A stretch of DNA of 64,000 nucleotides from Turnera subulata. Its lineage: Eukaryota; Streptophyta; Magnoliopsida; Malpighiales; Passifloraceae. The notes below the pieces were generated by a model. It was not told where the DNA came from. It saw nothing but the letters and a program-made list of their open reading frames with translations, and made no database searches. The translations under genes and the position numbers were made by a program. The DNA is taken from the NCBI GenBank assembly GCA_028386065.3, contig JAKUCV010002869.1, positions 3,116-67,115 of the forward strand, given 5' to 3'. Shown in pieces: positions 21,701 to 34,155 of this stretch (the stretch's first letter is position 1; each line of letters opens with the position of its first letter).

Positions 21701-22517
21701 TCAGCAATGCGTCTGGACCATGTTGCTTCATTCCGTAGCCCTGGGTAGCAGAGATACTACATGTGGTTGTAGTTCTTCCCACTCCGGACAAAACAATCGA
21801 CCGGTCTTCGGCGGATGTCAACCTCACTTGCTTAGCTCGGCAATCCACCAAAGCTCGATACTTCGACAACCAATCCATGCCTAGGATTATATCAAATCCT
21901 CCCATGTTTATGACAATGAGTCGAGCAGGAAAGGTTTCGTTCTCGAACACTAACGGCACGTCCTTACAAACTCTATCTAGCCTCACTATGATGCCTGCGG
22001 GTAATCTAACCCTTATCGGTTTTTCTAAGGATATATCTTCACAGTTATGTTGCATAGTATAAGTCTGAGCAATAAAGGAATGTGTAGCTCCAGGATCAAT
22101 CAATGTGAAAGCAACACTACCATATACTGTAAAGATACCTGCTATAACTTGGGCAGCATCAGGGTCCTCTTCTGCGGTGATAACGAAAGCTCTAGGAACT
22201 GCTGTGCTCTGATTGGCTCCAGATTGGGTCCTTGCGGAAGGGTTCCCACGACCACGACCTTGTCCTTGTCCTTGTGCTCTAGATCCACCTGGCACACTAG
22301 CCACAAAGGCCTGAACTGTTGGTTCCAGTGCAGAGTTACTGACTCTTCCAAGCTTTGGGCATGTATAACGGTAGTGTCCCAACTCGTTGCACTCGAAGCA
22401 TCTGACTGATGATATGGGACGTCGGAAGCGGTTGTCTCCAGAACTAGTCACTCCAGGTCCACTCCATCCTCCAATAGAAGCTCCGCGGTTGTTATTCCAA
22501 CCACGTCCATAGGTCAT
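18766..22517 (-). pseudogene. Tekay pol: protease, RT, RNase H, integrase, chromodomain; one frameshift
   Basis: The first segment (22517-20265, 750 codons) has these domains in order. A CCHC zinc knuckle ([14 protein letters not shown]). An aspartic protease core ([12 protein letters not shown], with DPG instead of the usual DSG). Reverse transcriptase ([34 protein letters not shown], active site FIDDIL). RNase H ([25 protein letters not shown]). After a one-base shift near 20280 the second segment (20286-18766, 506 codons) continues. It has the integrase HHCC finger (H-x-H…CITCQQVK), catalytic residues in TMDFVIGLP, SNRDPRFTS and HPQTDGQSERTIQ, the GPY/F region (GPYEIVERIGPLAYRL), and a C-terminal chromodomain ending near VKVKWSKHSANESTWEVEE. 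Chromodomains direct chromovirus integration toward particular chromatin. Confidence 0.92.
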
Positions 22518-23354
22518 CTACTGATACTGTCGATGTCCAGCTACAGGTGCACTAGCGGCAGGTACATATGGCTTCTTGTTCTGACTAGGTGGAACCTGCG
22601 GTGCACTCCTCTTCCAGCGATACTCCTGCTGATCACGCCAGGTAACTTCGGACTTCTGAGCATCCCTTACCATGTCTTGATAACCAGCAAAATCCTTGCA
22701 TCCCATGATAGCTCGGATGTCAGGATGCAAACCTCTTCAGAAAAGTTGGCATCTGGCTTTGGTAGTTGCTACCAGATCTCCAACATACAGGGACAGGCGA
22801 TCAAACTTCTTCTCATACTCTGTCACGGTCATATTATCATGACGCAATTCCAGGAATTCGCGCTGCATGCGTTCCTGAAATTCCTCGGTAGTGAACTTGT
22901 CCTAAAACATGGCCGTGAACTCAGCCCATGGCATCATCACTGGTTTCGGCAGGTCTCTTGTGGTAGATTCCCACCAGGTTGCTTCTTCCTCATGGAAAAG
23001 AGAAGCGGCATAGTTCGCCCACTGGTCGGTTGTGCACTTGATCTCAAGCATGACCCTGGCAATCTGGCGTAACCACTCGTCTGCCTCACGAGGGTCGGTC
23101 GCTCCTGAGAATGGCTCAGCTCCAAGCTCAAATAGCTTGGTGAAAACAGGGTCCTCGACTGGTCCCCTAGCTGTCTGTCGGTGAAGAATCTGGGTCATCA
23201 TGTGCATCATCTGCAGAGACATCTGGTATGGCATACCCGGTACCCCCTCGTAGACATGTGGATCTTCCACGTAGGCATGCGGTTGACCGATTGACACTTG
23301 TTCCTCTTCCAAGTGCTGTTGGGCAGCATGCTGGTGTCCCTCAGCCGGATCCAT
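22518..23354 (-). pseudogene. Tekay gag with three in-frame stops
   Basis: The frame starts at 23354 (MDPAEGHQHAAQ) and contains gag family motifs: EPFSGATDPREADEWL, WANYAASLF, WWESTTRDLP, then after a stop EEFQERMQREFLELRH, then LHPDIRAIMG and FAGYQDMV. Three stop codons lie in the same frame: near 22902, near 22737 and at 22520-22518. No frameshift is needed, so these are point mutations. The pol frame resumes directly after the last stop. The copy cannot make full-length gag on its own. Confidence 0.88.
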
Positions 23355-23456
23355 CTCGTCCTACCTATATAAAGATGTATGCATGAGTATCATATCTATA
23401 ACATGTGGAGCAGGATATGCACAAACAATCAAACAACAACCAATGACCTACAGCCC

Positions 23457-23472
23457 GCTCCGCCTACCAAAA
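23457..23472 (-). other. Primer-binding-site-like motif of the Tekay element
   Basis: Minus-strand TTTTGGTAGGCGGAGC directly follows the 5' LTR end. It resembles the start of plant initiator-tRNA-type binding sites but is not a perfect TGGTATCAGAGC. Confidence 0.5.
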
Positions 23473-26287
23473 TGAAACGCCCCGATCCGTATTTACCGTT
23501 ATACACAGTAAACACGTGGGACCACATACTATTACAATAACCATAGCAATTGATATCACAACCAACAGATTTAATACATTAAAAGTACATAATACATCAA
23601 CCGTACTTGTCCCGGTACGGGAACATTATTACAACAAGCATTAATCCACAGAGTTATTACGTGCAAGCAGCGGAAGTCTTAATACAACACAACAATAGAC
23701 AACAGAATAAACATGATGCAATGCAGGATGGATCCGGGCCTGGCAGAGGGTCCGCCACAGCTTGCCTCGAACGTACCTGAGCTACGCACAATCAAACTAC
23801 GCGACCAGGTCACGCAGGCGAGGGGTGAGTCCGAAGTGCTCACCGGGTAAAATCCATAAGCAATTATACATATACAATAACCGTAAATAAATCCAAGTCA
23901 CATCAACAGCAAGTAACTAAGGTTCACTTGATCCCTAAATAACACACTCTGTGATTCTAGGCACGCTACACAAATTTTATTATCAGGGCCTCTATCACTA
24001 GTTAAATGATGGTCGTCGCCTGGTAGTCAAGCTAGCTAGCCCGTGGACCCCGCCCTGTTACCTCCATGTAAAACCGGCACAGACAGGGAGCAGACCCCAA
24101 GCACACTCTCCCCAGTGCCTAAAATAAAATTGGTACAGACAGAGAGCAGACCCCAAGCACACTCTCCCCCAGCACCATAAAAATAAGACTACCATCTGGC
24201 TATTCCAACATTTAACTGTGAATACTAGATGTCTAAGTGTGACCAAATTTTATTATTCCTAGCTACTTAGTTTCTGTTATCCTCCACTCTCTCATTATCC
24301 CGAGCAGGCTCACAGCCTCTCCGCTCGTCTGGATAATACAAACACATTTAACTCGGTACCCACGGTACTCTACTCCCACAATTTCACAGTCAATCACAAC
24401 AACAGTAATAATCTACCAGTACCAACATTTCTGACATTATCAATAACATCAACAGTAGCATCAATTCAGCATCATCAACGACGACAAATATCATTTAAAT
24501 TCAACTCACAACAACCATTCACAGCCAGAAGAATTATTCAAGCATATAACACACAAACAGCAACTTGGCACTACGGCAGTATATAAATAATTACTTATCC
24601 TCACCTTAGCCGATTTTCTATTCCTGATAGTCCTCGAAGTGTTCCGGCTCAGGCTCCTCGGGATACTGCTCGTTATCAATTCCTATATCAAACAACAATT
24701 TATGCACATATAAGATGATATGCAAATGCTCGACTAATATTATAAGCCGTAATATAATTACTGTGCTAAGTCGGTTCTTCCCTGGGTTATTTCTATTATC
24801 GTCATAATTCACAATTTAATTACATAGGCCGGAAATATTTTACCATAACTATATCCGGTTATTATTCCGGTACGTATTTACTTTGATAATACCCTTTCTA
24901 TTTTTATTTTCTTTGAGTATGTACTTTCCAAAATTATTATTATTACCATGTATATATATTTCCAAGTAAATATTTCCATTTAATATCCATATACTATTTC
25001 CTTATTTTTTTCCCAGGTTATTTCCATAATTATTATTTTCCAAATTTTATTTTTTATTTATTTTTAATTAAAATGGGCTGGCCAAGCTTTTCAGCCCAGG
25101 TCAAAGCCCAAGGTCAGGCCCAGGTGTCAAGGCTGCCTAGACCAGCAGCAGGCCCGCGTGAGCAGGCCCATGCACAGCCAGCAGCCCGCCAGCCCAAGGC
25201 CCGGCCCAAGACCGAACCTCACAGCCCAAGCTATACCCCTACTACACGCGGGTCGACCCGTTACCGCGACCAGCCAAACTGGTCATCTACCTCATACTGC
25301 TCACCTTCGTCGACGGCGGCACGGGAGCAGGCGTGGCAAGGGTGGCGCTGCGAGGAGACGGCGACGGTGTAAGGAGGTGGGAGGCGGTGCGACGTACGAA
25401 GGCGCGACCGGAGCGAGGGGTTGAAGCGGCTGTGTCGATCGGCAGAGAGGAGAGGAGACAGGTGGATCCGGGCAGCCCATCTGTCGGATCCGGCGGCTGT
25501 AGCGAGGAAGAGAAGGCGTCCGTCGGGTCCTGGTGTCGCGTCCCGAGGTGTGTTCGAGCGGCGGTGACGATGCTGCAGGTGGTGGCCCGATTGGTGCCGG
25601 CTGTGGAGGAGAAAGAAGGTGGTGGGGTGTCGTTTCGTGGTGGCGGCCGGCGGTTGGTGGTGGAGCTTGGTGCCAAAACGACGACGGTGATGGCAGACGC
25701 GTGTGGTGTATTGTGTATGGTGTTTTTTTCTTCTTTTTTTTTTCTTTTCTATTTTACTGGTTTTGGTGGAAAAGAAAGAAAACTGGATTTGTATTCTTTT
25801 TTTTTTTTGCAGTTGAGGTTGGCAGGAGATGAATGAAGATGAGTTTTTCTTTGCAGGTGAAGGAGATGCTGGGGATGGGTTTTTTGCAGTTGGGGATGGG
25901 TACGAGAGGAAGAAAAGATAAAACATGCAGGGTCACGTTCAGCACAGGGGAGACAGAATTTCACGAGCACACAGGAGAAGGCGGCTGCATTATGCAGTCG
26001 TGTCCCGTCCGGACCAGAAAATATCAATAATACCCCCTTGACTTATTTCTGGTCCGATAATTCGAGGATAAACCTGACTTTTCTGAGAATTCCTGGACCC
26101 GGAAAATTCCAACTTTGGTCCGTAAAATCCGCAGACAAATCCCGAGCTTGGGGTAAGGGTCGGTTTCGGATTTCGATGCATAATTTACCCTGAAATAATT
26201 ACCCAAGATTATTTTTATTTGGTAAATTACTGTACAAAGCGTTTTTCCAGTCCCGGTAAAATGTAAATTTTTACCCGGGCTGTTACA
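23473..26287 (-). repeat. 5' LTR of the Tekay element, 2815 bp
   Basis: Starts TGAAACGCCCCGATCC and ends CGGGCTGTTACA on the plus strand. Very long for an LTR. It includes a GC-rich block (about 25075-25700) whose open frames (for example 25261-25926, 25333-25836) recur in the other LTR and are compositional, not genes. It also preserves the empty site of the MULE present in the other LTR (AGAATTATT at 24530-24538). Confidence 0.92.
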
Positions 26288-27848
26288 CAAGACATGTGGC
26301 CATATCAAATACCAATTTCTTTTTGCATTGATAATTATTTTAGTTATTATTTTATAATTAACTTTATTTGAAAAAATAATAATAAGATGATGATAAGATG
26401 ATAAGATCATCTTTTTTGTATTATTATTTTATATATATATTTAAAATAATCATAAGATGATAAGATTAGTTTTTAAGATGTTTTCTCTGGACCATCAACT
26501 TTTACCTATTTAAATACATTCTCTCTTAATAATATTATTTTTTCATAATTATTTTTCTAAAAAAAACTACTTTGGTCTGGAAGTTTTCCTACAACACAAG
26601 TGTTTATTACATCATTCAAGGGGTGTAATTTTTTTATTTATATTGATTGTATTTTTCTATACATTTTTATCATTATTTTTCCTATCTTCTTTTATGTAAT
26701 TAATTAAATTATGTTTTAATCTTTGCAGAAAAAATATCAATATTCTGTATTATTTTTAATATGGTAAGTTTTATTATATTTTAATTTATTATTTTAAAAT
26801 AAATAATATTATACAATACAAAATATTATAATTATGATCTAAACAAACTCAAATTCCATTCCCAGTGTAATACACGGGATGCGTACTAGTACATATAAAA
26901 CTTCCATCTTAAAGTTGAGTACAATACTAAAAAGAAAGGACAAAAAATAATTTTAAAAAATTAAGGGCAAATCATTGAGTTGTAATATAAAGAAAAATAT
27001 ATTTAGAGATATAAAAGAAAATATCAACACTTTGTTACACATAATTATATAGAAAAAGATTCAAAAAACTTAGAATAACACAAAACTTATATTTAAATTG
27101 TGTTAAAATTTTGGAGGACAAAAAAGGAATTCACTGAAGGTTACTATTCTAAAACTCAAGACCTTAAAGAAAATATCTACACTTCAATACATATAATTAT
27201 ATGGGAAAAATTCCCATAAAAAATAGAAATTTTGAAGGAAGAAAAGCAATTTCACCTAAAGTTACTATTCAGAACCTCAAGGTCTTTTAAATATAGCATG
27301 CATTCCACATTTGATTTATAAAAGTTTTATGTAAACCATATTACAAAATTATAAAAACATAATACTGACCCTCTGGTGATTTTTTTGCTTCTGCCACTGT
27401 CAGCTTTACCAACTGAACAGACATGAAAAGCAAGCAATGGGCTAGCAGCAGCATTATAGAAGCGAAAGGAAATTCAGTGCAGTTTCTTATTTGACACTTC
27501 ATAATTTTATTTGGCACCTAATGTATCAGAATGTACAACAAGCTGCCTCACCTTAGAGAAAATTAACCTTACGACAGAGAGAGGTCACGCTTGAAACAAG
27601 GGAGCAAAGTCCGCTGCACAGAAACTAAAAATAGAAACTTATTGCAGGCCATTGAACCACACTATTGATCTCTTCATAATACATGAAAATCTTGAGCTCC
27701 ATAATTTTGTTTCACTGAATTTTTCACACCATAACGAGAAAACACCAAAACAAGAAAACAGGAGGAGGAAGCTAAACCTCCTTGGTTGCCATTTCCAAGT
27801 TTTCACAGGAAAATCAATGCTTCCTGGTAGGAAACAACATTAACTAAC
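26288..27848. other. AT-rich intergenic region upstream of CSLD
   Basis: No gene recognised. It includes a Helitron-like 3' end at 26861-26889. The last few hundred bases should hold the promoter and 5' UTR of the CSLD gene; no TATA box could be fixed with confidence. Confidence 0.4.
26861..26889 (+). mobile_element. Helitron-like 3' terminus
   Basis: Hairpin CCC(A)GTGT-AAT-ACACGGG with one bulged A at 26861-26878, then GTACTAG followed by T at 26890. The matching 5' end was not found; it may lie left of the Tekay insertion, or the element may be truncated. Confidence 0.45.
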
Positions 27849-30800
27849 ATGGCAACCTCAAGAGCTCCAAGAGAGAGGAACTTGCAACAACAGCCGTCAA
27901 ACAACGGCCGCCCTCCTCAGGCTGTGAAATTTGCCCGCAGAACATCTAGTGGACGCATTGTTAGCTTGTCAAGGGATGACGATATGGACGTGGGAGGAGA
28001 ATTCTCGGGGCAGAATGACTATATCAACTACACAGTCCTTATGCCCCCCACTCCCGACAACCAGCCTGGAGAGGATAATAATAATAAGCCTGGTTACATG
28101 TCAAGCCGGTTGGGTCCTCAAGGTGGGGATGGCAGTGCAAAGATGGACAGGAGGATGTCTATAATGAACTCTAATAATAATAAATCAATGTTGTTGAGGA
28201 CCCAGACTGGGGATTTTGATCACAACAGGTGGTTGTTCGAGACAAAGGGAACATATGGTGTAGGGAATGCATATTGGACGGAGGCCGAAGGATATGGCCG
28301 GGATGAGAGGCTGAGCATGCAAGATTTTATGGACAAGCCATGGAAGCCACTCACTAGGAAGGTCCAGGTTCCAGCAGCTATTCTCAGCCCCTACAGGTGC
28401 ATTATAATAAATGACAGCCTACTGAGAAATGCTGCTTATCCTATTTGTGATATATTTCCAATTGGAATGTCCTGAATTGTGATAAAACTAGCCATAAATT
28501 AACCCTTTACATTCTAGCTATACGCACTTAGGATCGCTAGAGAATAGGATTAGCTTATGTTTGCTGCTGCTGCAAAACCTTCCTCTTGTCAGGATTCTTA
28601 TAGCTAACTAGCTAGTATTTATACTTGCAAGCTAGAATAGGATTCAAGCACATGCTGAGATATGCAATTCAACAAACAGAACCCTCAGTTTACACATTGA
28701 ATCATATGCTGCACAAGTGGGCTTAAAGACTTAAATAAATGGTAAATGGGTGAGAGGTTTCTGTCTTGGTTAACACAGCATTAGAAATGTACATTAATTA
28801 GAGTATAGTAATTACTGATCTCATTTCTCTTCCTACTTAACCATATGAAAAATTGTGCTTGAAATGCTAACATGTTCATTTGAAACAGGCTACTAATTGT
28901 GATTCGTATAGTAGTTCTATTTTTCTTCCTGGGATGGCGAGTGACAAACCCGAATCCTGAAGCGATATGGCTATGGGCCATGTCTATAGTTTGCGAGCTT
29001 TGGTTTGCATTCTCTTGGCTACTAGACATTCTCCCCAAGTTCAACCCCATCAATAGGTCCACTGACCTTGCTGCCTTAAAAGACAAGTTTGAGAAGCCCT
29101 CCCCTTCAAACCCCACGGGCCGATCAGACCTCCCAGGCGTTGATGTTTTCGTCTCCACGGCTGACCCGGAAAAGGAACCTCCACTAGTCACCGGCAACAC
29201 AATCCTGTCAATTCTTGCAACTGACTACCCCATTGAGAAGCTAGCTTGCTACATTTCTGATGATGGTGGTGCCATACTCACCTTTGAGGCCATGGCTGAG
29301 ACCGTGAATTTTGCTCAGGTTCTTGTTCTCATCCATATATAATCTTGTAAAACAACAAAAATTATGATCAAAATAAAGTTGCTAAATTAAAAAAAAAATT
29401 AAAAAGAAAATCTCCTAAACCAGTAGTGGATCCATAGAGGATTAGTCAGTTCCATGTGCTTTAAGAGCCGGACAGGATACCAATACAGAGTGCAAAAAAC
29501 CTTGGAAGCCCATATCAAGTAACCTCAAACAATGAACTAAACACATTACTTGTAGTGTAAATAATAGCATTTCCTTTGGGTTTCATTCAAGACCGTCATG
29601 GGTTCGAATTGAGGATGGTTCAGGGTTGGGGGATCGGATAGTTTCTAGGATTCCAATGTACTAAAAACAAAACAAAGTGAACTGAGCATCCACTGTATTG
29701 TTGTGTACACAGGTTTGGGTGCCATTTTGCCGGAAGCACAACATTGAGCCCAGGAATCCAGACAGTTACTTCAACCAGAAAACCGATCCCACCAAGGGCA
29801 AGAAAAAGCCTGATTTCGTGAAGGACAGACGTTGGATAAAGAGAGAGTACGATGAGTTTAAAGTTAGGATGAACGGTCTGCCAGAAGCTATACGCAAGAG
29901 AAGCCATTCTTACAACTCCAAAGAGGAGAAGAAGGAGAAAACCATTGCCAGGGAAAAGAATGGTGGGGAGTTGCCTAAAGAAGGGGTAAACGTCCCCAAA
30001 GCTACCTGGATGGCTGATGGAACCCATTGGCCTGGCACTTGGCTGCAGCCAACTGCTGATCATTCCAAAGGAGACCATGCTGGTATCTTGCAGGTGATTA
30101 TTAAATTACATGGAAAAAATTTTCCTTTTTTCTACCTTATAATAGCTGATCAATTGATCAAACCTTGAAATCCTGAGTCTGTTATTAATTATGCAGATAA
30201 TGAGTAAGGTCCCTGATCATGAACCTGTTATGGGTCACCCTGACGAGAAAAAACTGGACTTCACTGGGGTAGACATCAGGCTACCTATGTTTGTATATGT
30301 GTCACGTGAAAAGAGGCCTGGTTTTGACCATAATAAGAAGGCTGGAGCCATGAATGCCACGGTCAGAGCTTCAGCAATATTGTCCAATGGGCCCTTCATA
30401 CTCAACTTGGATTGTGATCATTACTTCTACAATTGTCAAGCTATAAGAGAAGGGATTTGCTTTATGATGGACCGGGGCGGGGACCGTATATGCTACATTC
30501 AGTTCCCTCAAAGATTTGAAGGGATTGATCCATCTGATCGATATGCAAATCACAACACTGTCTTCTTTGATGGTAATGTATTCATTTGGATTGCCAATTG
30601 ACTTTTACACTCGGGTGTTTTTAATTTCCTTCACATTGCATTCCAGAAGGTTTAATCTAATCCCCTAATGCAAGTTGTTAAAGTTTAGGTGCTTCTTCAA
30701 AGAACTTGTAAATGCTATGGCTTTTCAGTTCCTACTTGGGCTTGGTTAACTACAACCAGGACAGAGGATGTAATGCTAGTTTTGTTTGAGGTTTTGAGAA

Positions 30801-32421
30801 TCTTGCTTGTTGGAAACTAAACAGGAAGTATGCGAGCACTGGATGGTCTGCAAGGCCCAGTATATGTGGGAACCGGGTGCATGTTTCGTAGGTATGCACT
30901 GTATGGTTTCCTTCCACCAAGGGCAAACGAGTACACAGGCTTACTAGGCCGGACGAAATCTCAGGCAGCGAAGATTGAGCAACATCCAAATGATGACTCG
31001 GAGACAGAGCCCCTAACATCACACCCTGACTTGAATTTGCCAAAGAAGTTTGGGAATTCGGAAATGTTTAATGACTCAATAGCAGTAGCTGAGTACCAAG
31101 GACGGCCGCTTGCTGATCATGTTTCTGTAAAGAATGGCAGACCACCTGGTGCACTTCTCCACCCACGCCCACCTCTGGATGCACCTACTGTTGCTGAGGC
31201 AGTTGCTGTAATCTCCTGCTGGTAATATAAACTCTTCCTTTTTCTTCTCTGTCTTGCCTCCTCAGTTTTTCCCAATAATTTCTATAACTGGTCTTGCGCA
31301 GCTCTAAACTAGATATGTTGAGATTGGTTGCATCAACCTATATATTCCCTACATTCTTTGGGGTACTATTGCAAGAAAAGAAACATATTATGCCTCTTAC
31401 ATTACATGAACTTGAATACTGTGCGTTTTTAATGGCAAGAGTACTGTTCTGAAATGGGGGAGTACACAGGTTTGAGGACAATACTGAATGGGGTGAGAGG
31501 ATAGGGTGGATTTATGGGTCGGTCACAGAAGATGTGGTTACAGGTTATCGCATGCACAACCGTGGGTGGCGGTCTGTATATTGCATAACCAAGAGGGATG
31601 CATTCCGTGGCACAGCACCAATCAATCTTACCGACAGGCTTCACCAAGTTCTTCGATGGGCTACCGGTTCAATAGAGATCTTCTTCTCCAAAAACAATGC
31701 ATTCCTTGCAAGCAACCGTCTCAAGTTCCTGCAACGCATTGCATACCTCAATGTTGGCATCTACCCTTTCACTTCCTTCTTCTTGGTCACCTACTGCTTC
31801 CTCCCAGCACTTTCTCTCTTCTCGGGGAGCTTCATAGTTCAAGGGCTTGATGTTGCTTTCCTCTGTTACCTCCTTGTCATCACCATCACCTTAACTCTCA
31901 TTTCCCTTCTTGAAGTAAAATGGTCTGGCATCGGCCTTGAGGAATGGTGGCGTAATGAGCAATTTTGGGTCATTGGTGGCACTAGTGCTCACCTTGTTGC
32001 GGTGCTCCAGGGACTTTTAAAAGTGATTGCTGGTATTGAAATCTCTTTCAAGTTAACTTCAAAGTCTGCAGGTGAAGATGTCGATGATGAGTTTGCTGAG
32101 CTTTATCTTGTCAAATGGACGAGTCTTTTCATAATGCCACTCACCATCATAATTGTAAATCTTGTGGCTATTGTCATTGGCTTCACAAGGACAATATACA
32201 GTGTGTTACCACAGTGGGGTAAGTTCATGGGAGGACTGTTCTTTAGCTTCTGGGTGTTGGCTCACATGTACCCTTTTATCAAAGGCCTGCTAGGGAGGAG
32301 AGGGAGAGTGCCAACCATTATATATGTCTGGTCAGGATTGATCTCAATCATATTCTCTTTGCTCTGGCTACTAATTAGTCCTCCATCTGACTCCCTTTCC
32401 TCAGGAAATATTGATGTATAA
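27849..32421 (+). CDS. CSLD1: Cellulose synthase-like protein D (CSLD1/CSLD4 type)
   Basis: Six exons: 27849-28396, 28889-29318, 29713-30093, 30197-30572, 30825-31221 and 31470-32421. All have GT-AG borders and join in frame to 1027 aa. The N-terminus ([51 protein letters not shown]) is that of the CSLD family. Two membrane segments follow at about residues 184-235. Catalytic motifs of the processive GT2 glycosyltransferase are complete: DDG (about 307-309), DCD (about 525-527), TED (about 730-732) and QVLRW (about 770-774). Several membrane segments lie in the last 240 residues. CSLD proteins make β-1,4-glucan or mannan during tip growth and cell-plate formation; the CSLD1/CSLD4 branch acts mainly in pollen tubes, which is known for Arabidopsis and inferred here. 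It lacks the Cys-rich N-terminal zinc-finger-like region of longer CSLDs. The frame is intact. Confidence 0.96.
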
Positions 32422-32650
32422 TAGAGAAGCAGGGAGCAGCAGAATCGATACAGTTAAAAGAATGTTCATCAATTATAGTAGCATTCTTTGGGGGCCTTAT
32501 TGTAGTTGATGCACCCATTCATTATGTTGTTGTTAAGATGATACCCACAATGTACTGTAGATATTTGTTCCAAGTGATTGAAATTTGTAAATAGAAAGCT
32601 TTCTTCTGTTTGGTGGAATTGAGACCAAGGGGAAACCTCGGTTTCACTTT
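32422..32650 (+). other. Probable 3' UTR of CSLD
   Basis: Follows the stop TAA. T-rich and TTGTA-containing sequence around 32510-32600 suits plant polyadenylation; the site itself is not determined. Confidence 0.4.
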
Positions 32651-32837
32651 TTTCTTAACACCAACTTTGCTTTTTCTTCAAATAATGACTTGGGAGTCAT
32701 TAAATGGAGCTGGGACCGAATGATTGTTATTAAAGCCAGCTGCCTAGAGAATCATAAAATAACAAAGGTGTCTGTCAAAAAAAAATAAATAAATAACAAA
32801 GGTCTAGTTCATTGATCATCATCAAAGATAAACGAAT

Positions 32838-32839
32838 TA

Positions 32840-32874
<35 letters not shown>

Positions 32875-32876
32875 GA
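32838..32876. repeat. (ATT)n microsatellite
   Basis: About twelve uninterrupted ATT units. Confidence 0.9.
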
Positions 32877-33603
32877 ATACGAATTATATTATTATTGAAT
32901 CCATATCTTTGTTATCTCACTTCCTGGTCTTATTCTCTTAGCCTCGCTACTATGAACACAAGTTATTCCAAGAATTTTCTACCAATTTGTTCTCCCTTCC
33001 TAATAATCAACTTCATCCTCGCTGATTCTCAAAAAAAAAAAAAAGAGAAAAGAATACTTCATCCTCTCTCAATAATATTATAACTCTTTTGATCACAAAC
33101 CAAAAAAAATGAAATCTATTTCCTGAAAAATAAGGAAAGAAAACCCTTAATTGGTTGTTTTGATATTACCGTGGATATGTTACCTACAATGAGTATAATA
33201 ATTTTTTTTCCTTCTCTCTCTTCAAATGTTGGGAGTTTCTATCTTTTCTATTTCTATAGTGTGGTTGTAATTTTCTTAGTTTTTGGCTCTTTTACCATCG
33301 TATACTAAAGTTTCATATATAAAAGAAAAAAAAATTATGTGGCGGAATACTATCAAACATATTATAGAACTGAATCGATCCGACCGGCTCGACCAATAGG
33401 ATCGTGACCCAGAGCCCAATCAAGAATTGGATTAGACTTGCAAACCACTTAGAGAAAGCCAACTAACCCGGGCGTACTGACCCGGTTGGGTCACTTTTAA
33501 ATCACAAAGCACCAAACTTTCTTTTTGCTTGTTTACACGAAAGTTATATTAAAATTAATGGAAATTTTCTATTTATTTTTTATTTTATAATTTTAGATAA
33601 ATA

Positions 33604-33638
<35 letters not shown>
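33604..33638. repeat. (AT)n microsatellite
   Basis: About 17 AT units, followed by AAAAGCACGAAGTCC, a type of sequence sometimes found at Helitron 5' ends; no matching 3' end was found. Confidence 0.85.
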
Positions 33639-33641
<3 letters not shown>

Positions 33642-33769
33642 CACGAAGTCCCCGATCTTGCGAAATTGAAATACGAAAATATCCTTATCTTTACAACAAG
33701 AATTAAGGGCATAATAGTCATTTAAATTTTTTTCTTAATGACGGCAAATTGACTCTTAACGACGGCAAT

Positions 33770-33840
33770 TGAAATTCAAAAAGAATTCAATTGTAAAACG
33801 GAATTCAATTCTAAAACGGAATTCAATTCTAAAACGGATT
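33770..33840. repeat. Short tandem repeat, 18-bp unit
   Basis: Three to four copies of GAATTCAATTCTAAAACG with small changes. Confidence 0.8.
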
Positions 33841-33984
33841 CATGCATTAAGAAATAACACTATAACCACTCCTTTACTTTCTTTATTTATTGAAGAGAGA
33901 TATTCTCTAAATGAATAAAACACTAATAAATCAGTTTTTTATTTTTTTTCTGTTATGCCGAATAAAAAATCTATATCCAAAATT

Positions 33985-34155
33985 TTGAGTAACTACAATT
34001 CCATAATGATTGGGTTTTTTTAATTTTTTATTTTTTTACTAGGTAACTACTAATTACTATTCAATTTTTAATTTTGAGTAACTACATTTCCATATTGATT
34101 GGGTTTTTTATTATTTTTTTACTGCAGGTAACTACTAACTACTATTCAATTTTTT
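33985..34155. repeat. Duplicated segment of about 85 bp
   Basis: 'ttgagtaactac' to 'actattcaattttt' occurs twice in tandem with minor differences and a variable T run. Confidence 0.7.

Larger units (their letters stand above)
13689..26287 (-). mobile_element. Ty3/gypsy chromovirus (Tekay/Del type), full length, mutated
   Basis: A 12.6-kb element on the minus strand. The 5-bp target duplication CAAGA is present at 13684-13688 and 26288-26292. LTRs are 23473-26287 (5', 2815 bp) and 13689-18731 (3', about 2835 bp once a MULE is removed). On the minus strand they begin TGTAACAGCCCGGG and end …GGGGCGTTTCA; the 3' LTR has lost the final base match (CG instead of TG on the plus strand). A polypurine tract (TTTTAAGGGGGTAGAC) lies at 18747-18732, and a TTGGTAGGCGGAGC-type primer-binding site lies just inside the 5' LTR (about 23470-23457). 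Gag, protease, RT, RNase H, integrase and chromodomain follow in chromovirus order. Three in-frame stops in gag and one frameshift in pol make this copy non-functional. The LTRs differ at only a few bases per hundred by eye, so the insertion is fairly recent. Confidence 0.93.

Noticed and set aside
20313..22409. Plus-strand frames across the Tekay pol region
   Set aside because: Antisense shadows of the RT/RNase H frame.
29575..29625. GGTTCGAATTG in a CSLD intron as a SINE B box
   Set aside because: No A box, tail or flanking duplication was seen.
33590..33660. Possible Helitron 5' end after the (AT)n run
   Set aside because: No TC start or matching CTAG-hairpin end was found within the next 2 kb.
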